64,000 bases of DNA from Nocardia higoensis NBRC 100133 (GCF_000308595.1 NZ_BAGA01000181.1:1-64000); one strand, 5' to 3'; positions 1 through 9,368 are shown, numbered from the stretch's first letter. Notes: a model not told the origin generated them from the letters alone. Numbers and translations are program-made.

Positions 1-951
1 TCAGCGCCTGGAGGTCCCACGGATCAGCGGGCGCACCACCGTGTCACGCGCCGCGGACAGGCGCTGCTCGAGGCGGTCGAGCAGCGAGTGCAGGTTCGCG
101 TCGCGGGTGAGGCGGTCGTCGAGGACGACATTGACGGTGCCGCGCAGCAGGGCGTAGGCCTCCCACTGCTTGGGCGCCATCGTGCGCGGGGAGCGCCGGA
201 TGATGCCGTCGGCGATGGAGACGGCGGCTTCGCGGGCGGTGATGCGCTGGTTCAGCGGCCAGGGCAGCATCTCCCCCACCTCACGGCCGAGTTCGTCCTC
301 GTCCAGGGTGTTCCTGGTCATGGCGGTCTCGACCACGCCCAGGTAGGCGACGCCCGCGGTCGCGCCGTGCGCGGACAGTTCCACCCGCAGCGCGCGGCCG
401 AACTGCTCGACCGCGGCCTTGCTGGTCATATAGGGCGAACCGGCCATGCCGGGCGCGAAAGCGGCCGCCGAGGAGACCACCACGACATGCCCACCGGCTT
501 CGATGACGCTGTCGAGCGCGGGCTGCACGGTATTGAACACGCCGGTCAGGTTCACCGCGATGACCCGGTCGAAGTCGGCCGGGTCCATCAGGCGGATGGT
601 CGCGGGCGGCGGCACGATGCCGGCGTTGGCGACCACCACGTCGATGCGCCCGAACTCCTCACGCACCCGCGCGATGGCCGCGTTCATGCCCGCGCGGTCG
701 GTGACATCGGCGGTGACCGCGAAGCCACGGATGCGCAGATCGCGGGCCACGGCTTCGGCCGCGGCGGCATCGATGTCGATCACCGCGACATGCGCGCCGC
801 GCGCGGCCAGCAGCCGAGCCAGTTCCCGGCCGATGCCGGTGCCCGCGCCGGTGACGACGGCGACCCGGTCCTGCAGGTCGAAGATCGGCTGATCGGAGAC
901 GCCGGTGAACGGCACCGAGGCGAGCAGTCCGCGCAGATCCGGCAATTTCAT
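1..951 (-). CDS. SDR family NAD(P)-dependent oxidoreductase
   Basis: Classical short-chain dehydrogenase of 316 aa; the stop codon lies at the very edge of the window, so the gene is complete. Visible motifs are the dinucleotide-binding VTGAGTGIG near residue 33, the structural ANAG, and the catalytic YMTSK (YxxxK). The substrate cannot be read from sequence. The ATG overlaps the stop of the upstream flavin monooxygenase gene by four bases (ATGA), so it is the last gene of a translationally coupled operon of oxidative enzymes. It probably oxidises or reduces a product of the monooxygenase; this is inference from context. Confidence 0.9.
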   Translation of the reverse strand: MKLPDLRGLLASVPFTGVSDQPIFDLQDRVAVVTGAGTGIGRELARLLAARGAHVAVIDIDAAAAEAVARDLRIRGFAVTADVTDRAGMNAAIARVREEFGRIDVVVANAGIVPPPATIRLMDPADFDRVIAVNLTGVFNTVQPALDSVIEAGGHVVVVSSAAAFAPGMAGSPYMTSKAAVEQFGRALRVELSAHGATAGVAYLGVVETAMTRNTLDEDELGREVGEMLPWPLNQRITAREAAVSIADGIIRRSPRTMAPKQWEAYALLRGTVNVVLDDRLTRDANLHSLLDRLEQRLSAARDTVVRPLIRGTSRR

Positions 952-2459
952 CGGGTCCTCATCTCATACGATTCGGCGTCGAAACGTCGCGTGCGGCGAG
1001 CGTATTCGAAGCTCCAGCTCGGGTACAGGCCGGAGTTCGCGCCGTCGGCGGTGGTGTAGTAACTGTTGCAGCCGCCGGTCAGCCAGGCGGTGTCGGTGCT
1101 GCGCGCGTTGACGTCGGCGAGGAACGCCTCCTGCACCTCGGGGCGGACCGCCACGCGGGTGACGCCCTTCTCGCGCATGGTCTTCACCGCGTCGACGATG
1201 TAGCGGGCCTGCGACTCGATCATGAAGACCGCCGACTGATTGCCCACCACGCCGAACGGGCCGAGGGTGGTGAAGAAGTTCGGGAACCCGGCCATCGAGG
1301 TACCGAGGTAGCTGCTCGGCGCTTCGCGGTAGATATCGGCCGCCGAGCGCCCGTCGACGGCGTGGATGCGCTCGAACACCCTGGCGGGCATGCCGAAACC
1401 GGTCCCCCAGATCAGCGTGTCGACCGGGTGCTCCACGCCGTCGGCGGTGACGATCGAATGCTCCCTGATCTCCTTGATCCCGGCCGTGACGACCTCGACA
1501 TTGGGCTGGGTCAGCGCCGGGAAGTAGGCATCGGAGAAGATCGCGCGTTTGCAGCCGATCACGTAGTCGGGAGTGAGGATCTTGCGCAGCTTCGGGTCGC
1601 GGACCTGGCGCAGCAGTTGCAGCTTGGCCAGCGTCTCGAACGGATGCCGGAAGCGCTTGTCCACGAAGCCGACCAGGCCGAAGCTCTCGATGCCGGTGTA
1701 GAACGCGCCGCGCACCGCCTTGCCGAGCACCGGGAGATTGCGCAGCAGCGCGCGTTCCACGGGGGTCGTGCGGCGATCGAGGCGGGAGACGATCCACGGC
1801 GCGGATCGCTGGAACACCGTCAGCTTGCCGACCTTCGGCTGGATCTCCGGAATGAACTGCACCGCGGACGCGCCGGTGCCGATCACCGCGACCCGCTCGC
1901 CGGTCAGATCGTGATCGTGATTCCAGTGCAGCGAATGGAACTGGGTGCCCGCGAAGCTCTCCCGGCCGGGCAGGTTCGGGATATTGGCCTCGCTGAACGG
2001 GCCGACCGCCGAGATGAGCACGTCGGCGGTGTAATCACCTCTGCCGGTCGTCACGCGCCAGCGATTCGCGTCCTCGTCGAAGCGCGCGTCGGCGACCTCG
2101 ACGCCGAAGCGCATGTGCGGCACGATCGCGAAATCGGCGGCGACCTTCTCCAGGTAGGACAGGATCTCCGGCTGCGTGCCGTAGGTGCGCGACCAATCCG
2201 GGTTGGGCGCGAAGGAATACGAGTACAGGTGGGAGGGCACGTCGCAGGCGCAGCCGGGATAGGTGTTGGCGCGCCAGGTGCCGCCCAGGCCCGAGGAGCG
2301 TTCCAGGATGACGAAGTCGGTGATGCCCTGGGCGCGCAACTCGACGCCGAGCGCGATGCCCGCGAAGCCGGCGCCGATGACGACCACCGGGAAGTGCTCG
2401 GTGGTCTTCCGCTGCGTGGCCTTCTCAGCGGTGGCGGGGGTGTTCTTCTCGGTCGCCAT
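948..2459 (-). CDS. Flavin-containing / Baeyer-Villiger-type monooxygenase
   Basis: FAD- and NADPH-dependent monooxygenase of 503 aa. GAGFAG at residues 29-34 binds FAD and GTGASA at 194-199 binds NADPH. Between them, residues 169-180 fit the Baeyer-Villiger fingerprint FxGxxxHxxxW, with Asn in the last position instead of Pro/Asp. I chose the ATG at 2459 because AAAGGAG sits eight bases upstream. A GTG at 2498 would give a GTGA overlap with the preceding gene and is the alternative. Same operon as the ferredoxin reductase and SDR; a role in oxidising a lipid or ketone is plausible but not shown. Confidence 0.88.
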   Translation of the reverse strand: MATEKNTPATAEKATQRKTTEHFPVVVIGAGFAGIALGVELRAQGITDFVILERSSGLGGTWRANTYPGCACDVPSHLYSYSFAPNPDWSRTYGTQPEILSYLEKVAADFAIVPHMRFGVEVADARFDEDANRWRVTTGRGDYTADVLISAVGPFSEANIPNLPGRESFAGTQFHSLHWNHDHDLTGERVAVIGTGASAVQFIPEIQPKVGKLTVFQRSAPWIVSRLDRRTTPVERALLRNLPVLGKAVRGAFYTGIESFGLVGFVDKRFRHPFETLAKLQLLRQVRDPKLRKILTPDYVIGCKRAIFSDAYFPALTQPNVEVVTAGIKEIREHSIVTADGVEHPVDTLIWGTGFGMPARVFERIHAVDGRSAADIYREAPSSYLGTSMAGFPNFFTTLGPFGVVGNQSAVFMIESQARYIVDAVKTMREKGVTRVAVRPEVQEAFLADVNARSTDTAWLTGGCNSYYTTADGANSGLYPSWSFEYARRTRRFDAESYEMRTR

Positions 2460-2494
2460 GTCGGCGACTCCTTTCCGAGGCAGGTCGGGTCGGC

Positions 2495-3682
2495 TCACAG
2501 ATCCAGCACGAGGTCGCCCTCGTCGGCCCGTGAGACGCAGGTCAGCATGGCCTTGTCGCGTTCGACCGGCGACAGCGTCCGGTCCCGGTGCTGTACCCGG
2601 CCGGCCAGCACGCCCACCTTGCAGCTTCCGCAGAAACCCTGCTGGCAGGAGTAGGCGACGCCCGGCTGCACCCGGCGGATCGCGGCCAGCGCCGATTCTT
2701 CCGCGCCCACCCGCACGTCGGTGCCGCTGCGGGCGAGGGTGACGGTGAACTCCTGGCCGCCGAGAACCGGTGGCGGCGAGAACCGTTCGGTGTGCAGGGA
2801 GACGCGCAGGTCGTCGCCGACGGCGCGGGCGGCCGCGGCCGGCATCGGCGGCGGGCCGCAGACGTAGATCGCGGTGCCGCGCGGGGCCGAGGCGACGATC
2901 GAGGCCACGTCCGGCCGACCGAACTCGTCGTCGGGACGGATCTCGACGTCGGCGCCGGGAATCGCCGCCAACTCGTCGAGGAACGGCATGGTGGCGCGGG
3001 AACGGCCGGTGTAGACCAGGCGCGCGAAGCGGTGGTCGGCGCGGGCGGCCCGCAACATCGGCAGGATCGGGGTGATGCCGATGCCGCCCGCGACGAACAG
3101 GTACCTGGGTGCGGCCACGTAGTCGAAGGCATTGCGCGGACCGCGAATTCGTACGCGATCGCCCACCTTCAGCTCGTGCACCTCGACCGATCCCCCGCCG
3201 CCGTCGGCGATGCGGCGCACCGAGACGCGGTAGTGGCGGCGGTCGGCCGGGTCACCGTTGAGCGAGTACTGGCGCTGCCTGCCCGAGGGCAGGAAGAGGT
3301 CCAGGTGCGCGCCGGGCGACCAGGCGGGCAGTTCGCTGCCGTTGGGATGGCGCAGGATCAGGCTGCGCACGTCCTCGGCTTCGTCCTCGATCCGGTCGAC
3401 CAGCATCGGCAGGTCGAAGCCGGTGCGCCGGACCGGTTGTGGGCGCGAGAGCAACGGAGCCGCCGGGCTTTTCACGAAGACGTTCTTGTAGGCGTCGAAC
3501 GCGCCGACCAGCAGCCGTAGACCCGCGTTCGGCTCGTAGCCCGGACGCGACGCGGCGGTTCCCCGGCCGCCCCCGTGGCCGCCTACCTCGCGATCACGCT
3601 CCGCCACGGCCACCGTCTCCGGCGCGAGCGGACGGCTCGTGCGGTCACCCCTCGCCGCCACCTCCTGCTTCTGCACGGTCAT
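2495..3682 (-). CDS. Ferredoxin reductase with C-terminal 2Fe-2S domain
   Basis: Electron-transfer flavoprotein (395 aa) of the phthalate dioxygenase reductase/VanB type. A flavin-binding RQYS (137-140) is followed by an NAD-binding half (GGIGITP) and a plant-type ferredoxin domain with Cys346, Cys351, Cys354 and Cys382. The first 80 residues are low-complexity and of unknown role. ATG 3682 overlaps the stop of the upstream hydrolase gene (ATGA). It probably supplies electrons to an oxygenase encoded elsewhere or to the neighbouring non-heme protein, since the adjacent flavin monooxygenase normally reduces its own FAD with NADPH. Confidence 0.9.
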   Translation of the reverse strand: MTVQKQEVAARGDRTSRPLAPETVAVAERDREVGGHGGGRGTAASRPGYEPNAGLRLLVGAFDAYKNVFVKSPAAPLLSRPQPVRRTGFDLPMLVDRIEDEAEDVRSLILRHPNGSELPAWSPGAHLDLFLPSGRQRQYSLNGDPADRRHYRVSVRRIADGGGGSVEVHELKVGDRVRIRGPRNAFDYVAAPRYLFVAGGIGITPILPMLRAARADHRFARLVYTGRSRATMPFLDELAAIPGADVEIRPDDEFGRPDVASIVASAPRGTAIYVCGPPPMPAAAARAVGDDLRVSLHTERFSPPPVLGGQEFTVTLARSGTDVRVGAEESALAAIRRVQPGVAYSCQQGFCGSCKVGVLAGRVQHRDRTLSPVERDKAMLTCVSRADEGDLVLDL

Positions 3683-4554
3683 GCCTGGCCGCCCCGGGCC
3701 GCCGGAGAACTCGCCAGGTAGCGCAGCGCGTTGTCCATCGGACCGAGCTGCGAGGGGTGGAAACCCGGGCGCAGGTAGCGCGGGATCTCGGTGAAGAAGG
3801 TGGTGAAGCTGGGCACCACCCCGCGCACCGTCGCGCTGGCCAGCTGCACCGGCCACCAGCGACCCTTGCGCGGCGAGGGATCCTTGGCGAACAGGTAGCC
3901 GCCGGTCGCGGCGAACAGCGCGAGCAGGCCCATGCTGGAGATCAGCGCGTGCCGGGCCTTGCGCGCGTAGCTGCCGTCGACGTGCATGTAGGCGTCGTAG
4001 ACCACGCTGCGGTGCTCGACCTCCTCGGCGCCGTGCCAGCGGATGAGATCGAGCATGGCCGGATGCATGCCCTTCTCCTCGAGCACGTCGTTGGTGAGCA
4101 GCCATTCGCCGATCACGGCGGTGTAGTGCTCCATGCCCGCGAACAGCGCCAGCCGCTCACACAGCCACTCGTGTTTGGCGCGGCCGCTGAGGCCGTGATC
4201 GCCCAGCATGCGGTCCACCAGCCAGCCGACCAGCTCGACCAGCGGACCCACCTCCAGCCCGAGCTTCTCGAGCTGGATGCGCGCCTGCTCATGGGAGGTG
4301 GCGTGCATGGCTTCCTGGCCGATGAACCCGCGCACCTCCTCGGCGAGCCGCTCGTCGTCGATCAACGGAAGCGCTTCCGACAGTGCCTGGGCCATCGCGC
4401 GCTCGCCTTCGGGCAGCAGCAGGTGCATGACGTTGATGATGTGCGTGGCCATCACCTCGCCGGGGATGTAATGCAGCGGCACCGAAGAGAAGTCGAAGGC
4501 GACGTCCCGGGCGTGAATCGCGTGCGCCTGCTCGGTATAGGAGGCAGTACCCAT
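3679..4554 (-). CDS. Predicted metal-dependent hydrolase (PF10118-like)
   Basis: Helical protein of 291 aa with repeated acidic/His motifs (GQEAMHATSHE and HGAEEVEHR) resembling ferritin-like di-iron ligand sets. This matches the family annotated 'predicted metal-dependent hydrolase', which often sits next to ferredoxin reductases, so it may be a di-iron oxygenase in practice. The start at 4554 has GAGGAT about seven bases upstream; a further upstream ATG at 4611 would run through the operator. First gene of the operon, divergent from the TetR gene. Confidence 0.8.
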   Translation of the reverse strand: MGTASYTEQAHAIHARDVAFDFSSVPLHYIPGEVMATHIINVMHLLLPEGERAMAQALSEALPLIDDERLAEEVRGFIGQEAMHATSHEQARIQLEKLGLEVGPLVELVGWLVDRMLGDHGLSGRAKHEWLCERLALFAGMEHYTAVIGEWLLTNDVLEEKGMHPAMLDLIRWHGAEEVEHRSVVYDAYMHVDGSYARKARHALISSMGLLALFAATGGYLFAKDPSPRKGRWWPVQLASATVRGVVPSFTTFFTEIPRYLRPGFHPSQLGPMDNALRYLASSPAARGGQA

Positions 4555-4604
4555 CGGATGATCCTCACGGCTCGACGTTGAACGGGAGGCCTTGACGATA
4601 TTTG

Positions 4605-4640
4605 TTGACATCAGGCAATGTCAACAGCACCTGATGTCAA
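4605..4640. promoter_or_regulatory. Inverted-repeat operator between TetR gene and oxidative operon
   Basis: A perfect 11-base inverted repeat, TTGACATCAGG (4605-4615) and CCTGATGTCAA (4630-4640), encloses another ATGTCAA, so that 4605-4624 is itself a palindrome with seven-base arms. It lies between the divergent starts at 4554 and 4667, where a TetR operator is expected. The TTGACA core could also overlap a -35 box. Binding is inferred. Confidence 0.7.
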
Positions 4641-4666
4641 CTTCTCGATGTGAGAGGATGAGGAGC

Positions 4667-5344
4667 ATGGTGGCCGAATCCGACGCACTCGCCGGTATGC
4701 GCAACTGGCGGGGTCTCGCCCCCGCCGACCGCATCGCCGCCCGCCGCGCCCAGCTCATCGAGGCGGCCACCGACATGATGGCGACCTCCGGTTCCTCGGA
4801 ACTGTCCATGCGCGGGGTGTGCAGGCAGGCAGGTCTCACCGAGCGCTACTTCTACGAGAACTTCCCCAACCTCGACGCGCTCATGGTCACCGTGCTCGAG
4901 ACGGTGGTGATCGGCGCCCGTGACCGGCTGCTGGACGCGCTGACCGAAGCGCCCGCCGAGCGCGAAGCCATGTTCCACCACGTCGTGTCCGCGTTCACCG
5001 ACTTCCTGCTCGAAGACCGCAGGCGCGGGCCGATCATGTTCATCGAATCCCAGGCCAACCCGGTCCTGAGCAAACGCGGCGACGAACTCATCGCCCTGTT
5101 CACCCAGCCCATCGCCTTCACCATCGGCAGCGGCGACTACCGGGAGCCGCTCCCCGACCACCTCGACGCCTCGCTCAACGCCAACGCCATCTTCGGCTCG
5201 CTGGCGTATCTGTACCGGCCGTGGCTGGATGGCACCTTCGACGTGCCGCGCGAACGGTTCGACCGGCACGCGGTGCGGGTGCTCACCGCCATCGCGACGG
5301 TGCGCTCCTCCGACGTCGCGGCCCCCGCACCCGACGGGTCGTAG
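4667..5344 (+). CDS. TetR/AcrR family transcriptional regulator
   Basis: TetR repressor, about 225 aa, with an N-terminal helix-turn-helix (SMRGVCRQAGLTERYFYENF) and a variable ligand-binding C-terminal domain. The ATG at 4667 is preferred (AGAGG nine bases upstream); upstream ATG/GTG candidates would place the operator inside the gene. It is divergent from the hydrolase-reductase-monooxygenase-SDR operon and most likely represses it and itself through the repeat at 4605-4640. Confidence 0.88.
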   Translation: MVAESDALAGMRNWRGLAPADRIAARRAQLIEAATDMMATSGSSELSMRGVCRQAGLTERYFYENFPNLDALMVTVLETVVIGARDRLLDALTEAPAEREAMFHHVVSAFTDFLLEDRRRGPIMFIESQANPVLSKRGDELIALFTQPIAFTIGSGDYREPLPDHLDASLNANAIFGSLAYLYRPWLDGTFDVPRERFDRHAVRVLTAIATVRSSDVAAPAPDGS

Positions 5345-5400
5345 GCCGCTGCGCCCGCCCGCGAGCGTTTCTCCTCCGACGCTCGGGGCACCCGATCAGC

Positions 5401-5673
5401 ATGGCTACCGACAACTCCTCCGCCCGCGCCGACGACCCGACGCACGTCGACCCGAGCGATCTGCGCCGGCTCCTCGACGCCGTTCCCGGCAGCTGCCTGC
5501 TGCTCTCCGAGGGCCGGGTCCAGGTCCACAACGGCCCCGTGGACGACAACTACGGACTGGTCGTCGTCACGCGTGCCGATCTGGCCGCCCATCTGGGTGA
5601 CCGCCCGGACGAGACCCAACTGACCACCGAGGCCGCGCTGCTCGACGACAAGATCCGCCTGCTCGGCGCCTGA
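5401..5673 (+). CDS. Small conserved-looking protein of unknown function
   Basis: Open frame of 90 aa with a hydrophilic first 20 residues and a compact alpha/beta-looking remainder (DLRRLLDAVPG, LLLSEGRVQVHNG). No family recognised, no signal peptide or membrane segment. It stands alone 56 bases after the TetR gene and has no strong ribosome-binding site. It could be a short cytoplasmic protein typical of Nocardia/Mycobacterium; function unknown. Confidence 0.55.
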   Translation: MATDNSSARADDPTHVDPSDLRRLLDAVPGSCLLLSEGRVQVHNGPVDDNYGLVVVTRADLAAHLGDRPDETQLTTEAALLDDKIRLLGA

Positions 5674-5684
5674 GCCGACCGCCC

Positions 5685-5712
5685 GCGGCCGTCGCGGCCC
5701 GGGGACGGCCGC
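5685..5712. terminator. Stem-loop between convergent genes
   Basis: Perfect nine-base arms GCGGCCGTC (5685-5693) and GACGGCCGC (5704-5712) with a ten-base loop, placed between the convergent genes ending at 5673 and 5790. There is no U-run, so it may be a GC-rich bidirectional terminator of the actinobacterial kind. Confidence 0.4.
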
Positions 5713-5789
5713 AGGCATGTGCGGGCCGTCGAACGCATCGGTGCACCGTCGCCCTGACGATGCGGGGCGACGCCTACGCCTTCGCGACG

Positions 5790-5969
5790 TCAGTGCGAGT
5801 AGTCCCGAAACGTCATGACGCCGCCGACCATGATCGCCACCGCGGTGAGGATGTAGATCGTGATGCGGAGCCACACCGGCCCGTAATAGCTGACCAACAT
5901 CGACGCACCGAGCGCCACGAGAATCATCACCACCCCGTAGAAGGGCGTGTACTGCTCCTTGTCGACCAT
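5790..5969 (-). CDS. Small two-helix membrane protein
   Basis: 59 aa from the ATG at 5969 (VDKEQYTPFYGVVM...). Two hydrophobic segments (about residues 9-28 and 33-52) separated by a short YYGPVW turn, then a charged tail (FRDYSH). No known family recognised. It is separated from efeB by about 90 bases, so it may be transcribed with the iron operon or alone. Confidence 0.6.
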   Translation of the reverse strand: MVDKEQYTPFYGVVMILVALGASMLVSYYGPVWLRITIYILTAVAIMVGGVMTFRDYSH

Positions 5970-6058
5970 TACCCCAGTGTCCGCCGGGGGCGCCGCGGGT
6001 GGCAACGGCATCGGCCGCGCGGCCCGCGGATACGTCCGGTCTGCGCGGGATGCCGGGA

Positions 6059-7333
6059 TCAGTCGGCGAACAGGGTCGAGCCCCAGTAGTCGCCGTCGCC
6101 GAGTCCGGGCGGGCAGGCGAACACCGCCGATCCGACGTGCTTGGTGTATTCGTTGAGCGCGTCGTTGCGGGCGAGTTTGTCCTGCATCGGGACGAACTGG
6201 GTCTTCGGGTTGCGGCAGTAGGCGATGAAGAACAGGCCCGCGTCCAGATGTCCGAAACCATCGGAGCCGTCGGTGAAGTTGTAGCCCCGCCGGAGGATCT
6301 GGATGCCGCCGAGCTCCTCATGAGAGGCCAGGCGCACGTGGGCGTCGCGATCGACCAGCGGACCGGACGGCCCTGAAGATTGCAGGTCGAGTTCGTCGAA
6401 CTCGTCGCGGCCACCCAACGGCGCGCCGCTGCCCTTGGCGCGGCCGATCACCCGTTCCTGCTCGTGCAGGCTGGCGCGATCCCAGGGTTCGATCAGCATG
6501 CGGATGCGGCGGGTCACCAGATACGAGCCGCCCGCCATCCACGGTTGGTCGTCCGCGCGATCCACCCACACGAACTCGTCGACGGCGGCTTGGTCCTCGG
6601 CCTTGATATTGCGGGTGCCGTCCTTGAATCCGAACAGATTGCGCGGCGTCACCTGGCCGGTCGTGGTCGAGGAGGTACGGCCGAATCCGAGCTGGGACCA
6701 CCGCACCGACACCGCCCCGAAACCCGCCCGCGCGAGATTGCGCACGGCGTGCACCGCGACCTGCGGGTCGTCCGCGCAGGCCTGGATCGCGATGTCGCCG
6801 CCGCAGCGCGCCGGGTCCAGCGCGTCGCCGGTGAACTTCGGAAGGTCGGCCAGCGCGGCGGGTCTGCGCCCGCCGAGGCCGAAGCGGTCGTGGCCGTCGC
6901 CGGTCACGAACAGCGACGGGCCGAACCCGATCGTCAGGGTCAAGCGCGAGGCCGACAGGTCGAGCGCCTCACCGGTATCGGTCGGCGGAGTGTAGGCGCC
7001 CAGGCCGACCGCGCCGTCGGTGAACGCTTCCTGCCCGCGGGTCATGCGTTCGGCCATCTCGGTCCAGGTCCGCAGCAGATCGACCAGTTCGGCACGGGAC
7101 TCGGTGTGCACGTCGAACGTCGCGAAATGCAACCGGTCCTGCGCGGCGGTGACGATGCCGGCCTGGTGGGTGTCGCGGAACGGCACCACCTGCGCCGGGG
7201 CGGCCTGGCCGGCCGAGACCCGACCGGCCAGCACACCGGCGCCGGCCGCGACGGCGCCGACTCCCGCCGACCCGATCAAGCCGCGGCGGGAGATCCCGCC
7301 GCGGCCGGGACGAGGTTCACGATCCGGCGACAA
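6059..7333 (-). CDS. efeB: Dyp-type heme peroxidase / deferrochelatase EfeB
   Basis: Tat-exported Dyp peroxidase of 424 aa, last gene of an efeUOB operon. The N-terminus carries the twin-arginine motif SRRGLIG followed by a hydrophobic Ala/Gly stretch. The family signature GFKDGTRN supplies the catalytic Asp, and RRGYNFTDG lies in the heme-proximal half. EfeB works outside the membrane, where it is thought to oxidise Fe(II) or release iron from heme for uptake by EfeO/EfeU. The start is a TTG overlapping the efeO end by 17 bases; no better start keeps the Tat motif. Confidence 0.93.
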   Translation of the reverse strand: MSPDREPRPGRGGISRRGLIGSAGVGAVAAGAGVLAGRVSAGQAAPAQVVPFRDTHQAGIVTAAQDRLHFATFDVHTESRAELVDLLRTWTEMAERMTRGQEAFTDGAVGLGAYTPPTDTGEALDLSASRLTLTIGFGPSLFVTGDGHDRFGLGGRRPAALADLPKFTGDALDPARCGGDIAIQACADDPQVAVHAVRNLARAGFGAVSVRWSQLGFGRTSSTTTGQVTPRNLFGFKDGTRNIKAEDQAAVDEFVWVDRADDQPWMAGGSYLVTRRIRMLIEPWDRASLHEQERVIGRAKGSGAPLGGRDEFDELDLQSSGPSGPLVDRDAHVRLASHEELGGIQILRRGYNFTDGSDGFGHLDAGLFFIAYCRNPKTQFVPMQDKLARNDALNEYTKHVGSAVFACPPGLGDGDYWGSTLFAD

Positions 7334-8450
7334 TGCCCTGCACCTGGCTCACCACGGCCGAGAGAGCGTCGATGCGCCGCGAGAGGGCGATGCGCTGTTC
7401 CTCGGTGACGGTGTCGTAGCTGACCTGCCCGTCGCCGAGCCGGTACTTGGCGAGCTCCTCGTCGAGTTCGGCGAAGCGCCGATCGATCTGAGCGCCCAGC
7501 TCGGCGTCGCGTTCGTCGAGGATCGGCCGCACGCTGGCGACCGCGGCCTGCGAACCGTCGACATTGGCCTGGAAATCCCAGAGGTCGGTGTGGGAGAAGA
7601 TGTCCTCCTCGCCGGTGATCTTGGTGCGGGCGATCTCGTCGAGCAGGGTCTGCGCCCCGCCCGCGACCTGCACCGGGTCGACCGAGTAGCCCTCGGCGCT
7701 CACCCCGGCGACCAGCTCGTCGATATCGGCGAGCAGCTGATCGGCCATCCGGTTCGTATCCGGCTGCAGCCCCTGCGTCCAGAGGTCCTTCTCCAGCCGG
7801 TGGAATCCCGTCCAGGTGTCACCCTCGGCGAGATCGACCTCGCGCAGATCCAGACGCGGGTCCAAATCGTTGGGGAAGCTCTCCGCGACGGGCTCGATGC
7901 GCTCGTAGTAGGTGCGGGTCACCGGGTACTGCTTCTTGGCGGACTCGACATCACCGCTCTTGATCGCCTCGACGAACGAGCGCGCGGTTTCCTGCAGCGC
8001 GGTCGCCTGGCTGACGATGTAGCGCTTGTAACCGGTCGCCGCCTCGGCGAGTTTGCCGGATTCGTCGCGCTTGCGCGCGTCGCCGGTGACCGTGAAATCG
8101 TGGCGGATGCCGTCGCCGACCATGCCGGGCTTGCACACGGTCTGGTAGGTGCCCGGATCCGGCACGGAGACGATCAATTGCCTGGTCAGGCCGGGACCGA
8201 TGTTCTCGACCTCGCCGATGACCCGGTCGCCGGCGCCGAAGACGTAGAACTCGGTGACCTTGGTTCCGTTGTTGACGATGCGGAAGGTCACCGTCCCGGT
8301 CTCGGCCGAATCCCGGGCGACCGCACAGGACGAATCGTCGGCGGTGACCGCGATGTCACTGTCCGACGCCGGGTCGGCCTTGCTCGTGCACGCGGCGAGC
8401 GCCAGCGGCACAGACGCCACCACGGCGACCGAAATCAGGGTATTGCGCAC
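7317..8450 (-). CDS. efeO: Iron uptake lipoprotein EfeO (cupredoxin + M75 domain)
   Basis: Periplasmic/extracytoplasmic iron-binding lipoprotein. A signal peptide ending in LALAAC gives a lipidated Cys, then a cupredoxin-like domain of about 100 residues, then a helical imelysin/M75 domain with the metal-binding HxxE (FHRLE). It presents iron to the permease EfeU. I favour the GTG at 8450 because AAAGG lies ten bases upstream; a GTG at 8468, abutting the efeU stop, is the alternative. Gene order U-O-B is canonical. Confidence 0.93.
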   Translation of the reverse strand: MRNTLISVAVVASVPLALAACTSKADPASDSDIAVTADDSSCAVARDSAETGTVTFRIVNNGTKVTEFYVFGAGDRVIGEVENIGPGLTRQLIVSVPDPGTYQTVCKPGMVGDGIRHDFTVTGDARKRDESGKLAEAATGYKRYIVSQATALQETARSFVEAIKSGDVESAKKQYPVTRTYYERIEPVAESFPNDLDPRLDLREVDLAEGDTWTGFHRLEKDLWTQGLQPDTNRMADQLLADIDELVAGVSAEGYSVDPVQVAGGAQTLLDEIARTKITGEEDIFSHTDLWDFQANVDGSQAAVASVRPILDERDAELGAQIDRRFAELDEELAKYRLGDGQVSYDTVTEEQRIALSRRIDALSAVVSQVQGIVAGS

Positions 8451-8468
8451 GGAGGACAGACCTTTCAC

Positions 8469-9368
8469 TTACGACGGCGACGCCGCGGTTTCCGAAGACG
8501 ACGAACTTCCACCACTCGAATCGGCAACTGCCGTCGGTCGCAGGAACAGCGTGAGCACCACGGCCGCATACAGAATCCAGGCGATCACCTGGAGCAGCGT
8601 GGGGTCGGCGCGGAAGTTGAAAATGCCCTGGACGATGGAGCCGTACCAGCTCGACATCGAAAACCACGACGAGATATCGAAGGCATTCCGCGACAGACCC
8701 GGCAGCCAATTCGCTGTCTGTAATGCCCGAATTCCGTAGGCGAGGATGCCCGCCGCGACCACGATCAACAACACGCCGGTATAGCGGAAGAACACCGCGA
8801 AATCGATCCGCACCGCGCCGAAATACATCGCCACCGTCAGCGCGGCGGCGACCACGATCCCCAGCAGCAGGCCGAGGAGCGGCCACTGGCTCCCCGAGGC
8901 GTTCTCCGCGTAGCCGACCATCAGCAGCGCGGTCTCGACACCTTCGCGTCCGACCGCGAGGAACGCCAGCGCCACGACCGCCGGTGGACCGACACTCAGC
9001 GCACGTGACATGCCGTGCTTCAGATCCCCTGATATCGACCGTGCCGCGGTGCGCATCCACAACACCATCCAGGTCACGATCACCACCGCCGCGAGCGAGG
9101 CCAGGCCCGCGATCAATTCCGCGGCGACACCGGTCACCGTGGAGGTGCCGTAGTGCACGCCGGCGAAGATCGCGGCCACCATGGCGACCGCGGCGCCGAC
9201 TCCGGCCGCCACCCATTTCAGCGAGTCGCGACGCTGCGACTTCACCAGGAACGCGACGAGAATCATGACCACGATTCCGGCCTCGAGCCCCTCGCGCACC
9301 CCGATCAAGCCACTGCCGAACAACTCGGCAGCCACCGAGGGGCCGGAAGCAGAAGTACGTTCCAGCAC
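8469..9368 (-). CDS. efeU: FTR1-family iron permease EfeU
   Basis: Integral membrane permease of 299 aa with about seven hydrophobic helices and the two REGxE iron-transfer motifs of the FTR1/OFeT family (REGLE near residue 22, REGVE near 150). The C-terminus is a Ser-rich tail. The start is a GTG with GGGAG just upstream; longer in-frame extension upstream has no hydrophobic or conserved content. First gene of efeUOB, transported ion Fe(II)/Fe(III). Confidence 0.93.
   Translation of the reverse strand: MLERTSASGPSVAAELFGSGLIGVREGLEAGIVVMILVAFLVKSQRRDSLKWVAAGVGAAVAMVAAIFAGVHYGTSTVTGVAAELIAGLASLAAVVIVTWMVLWMRTAARSISGDLKHGMSRALSVGPPAVVALAFLAVGREGVETALLMVGYAENASGSQWPLLGLLLGIVVAAALTVAMYFGAVRIDFAVFFRYTGVLLIVVAAGILAYGIRALQTANWLPGLSRNAFDISSWFSMSSWYGSIVQGIFNFRADPTLLQVIAWILYAAVVLTLFLRPTAVADSSGGSSSSSETAASPS

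Noticed and set aside
1362..2654. Long plus-strand frame opposite the flavin monooxygenase
   Set aside because: Shadow frame; the minus strand has clear FAD and NADPH motifs.
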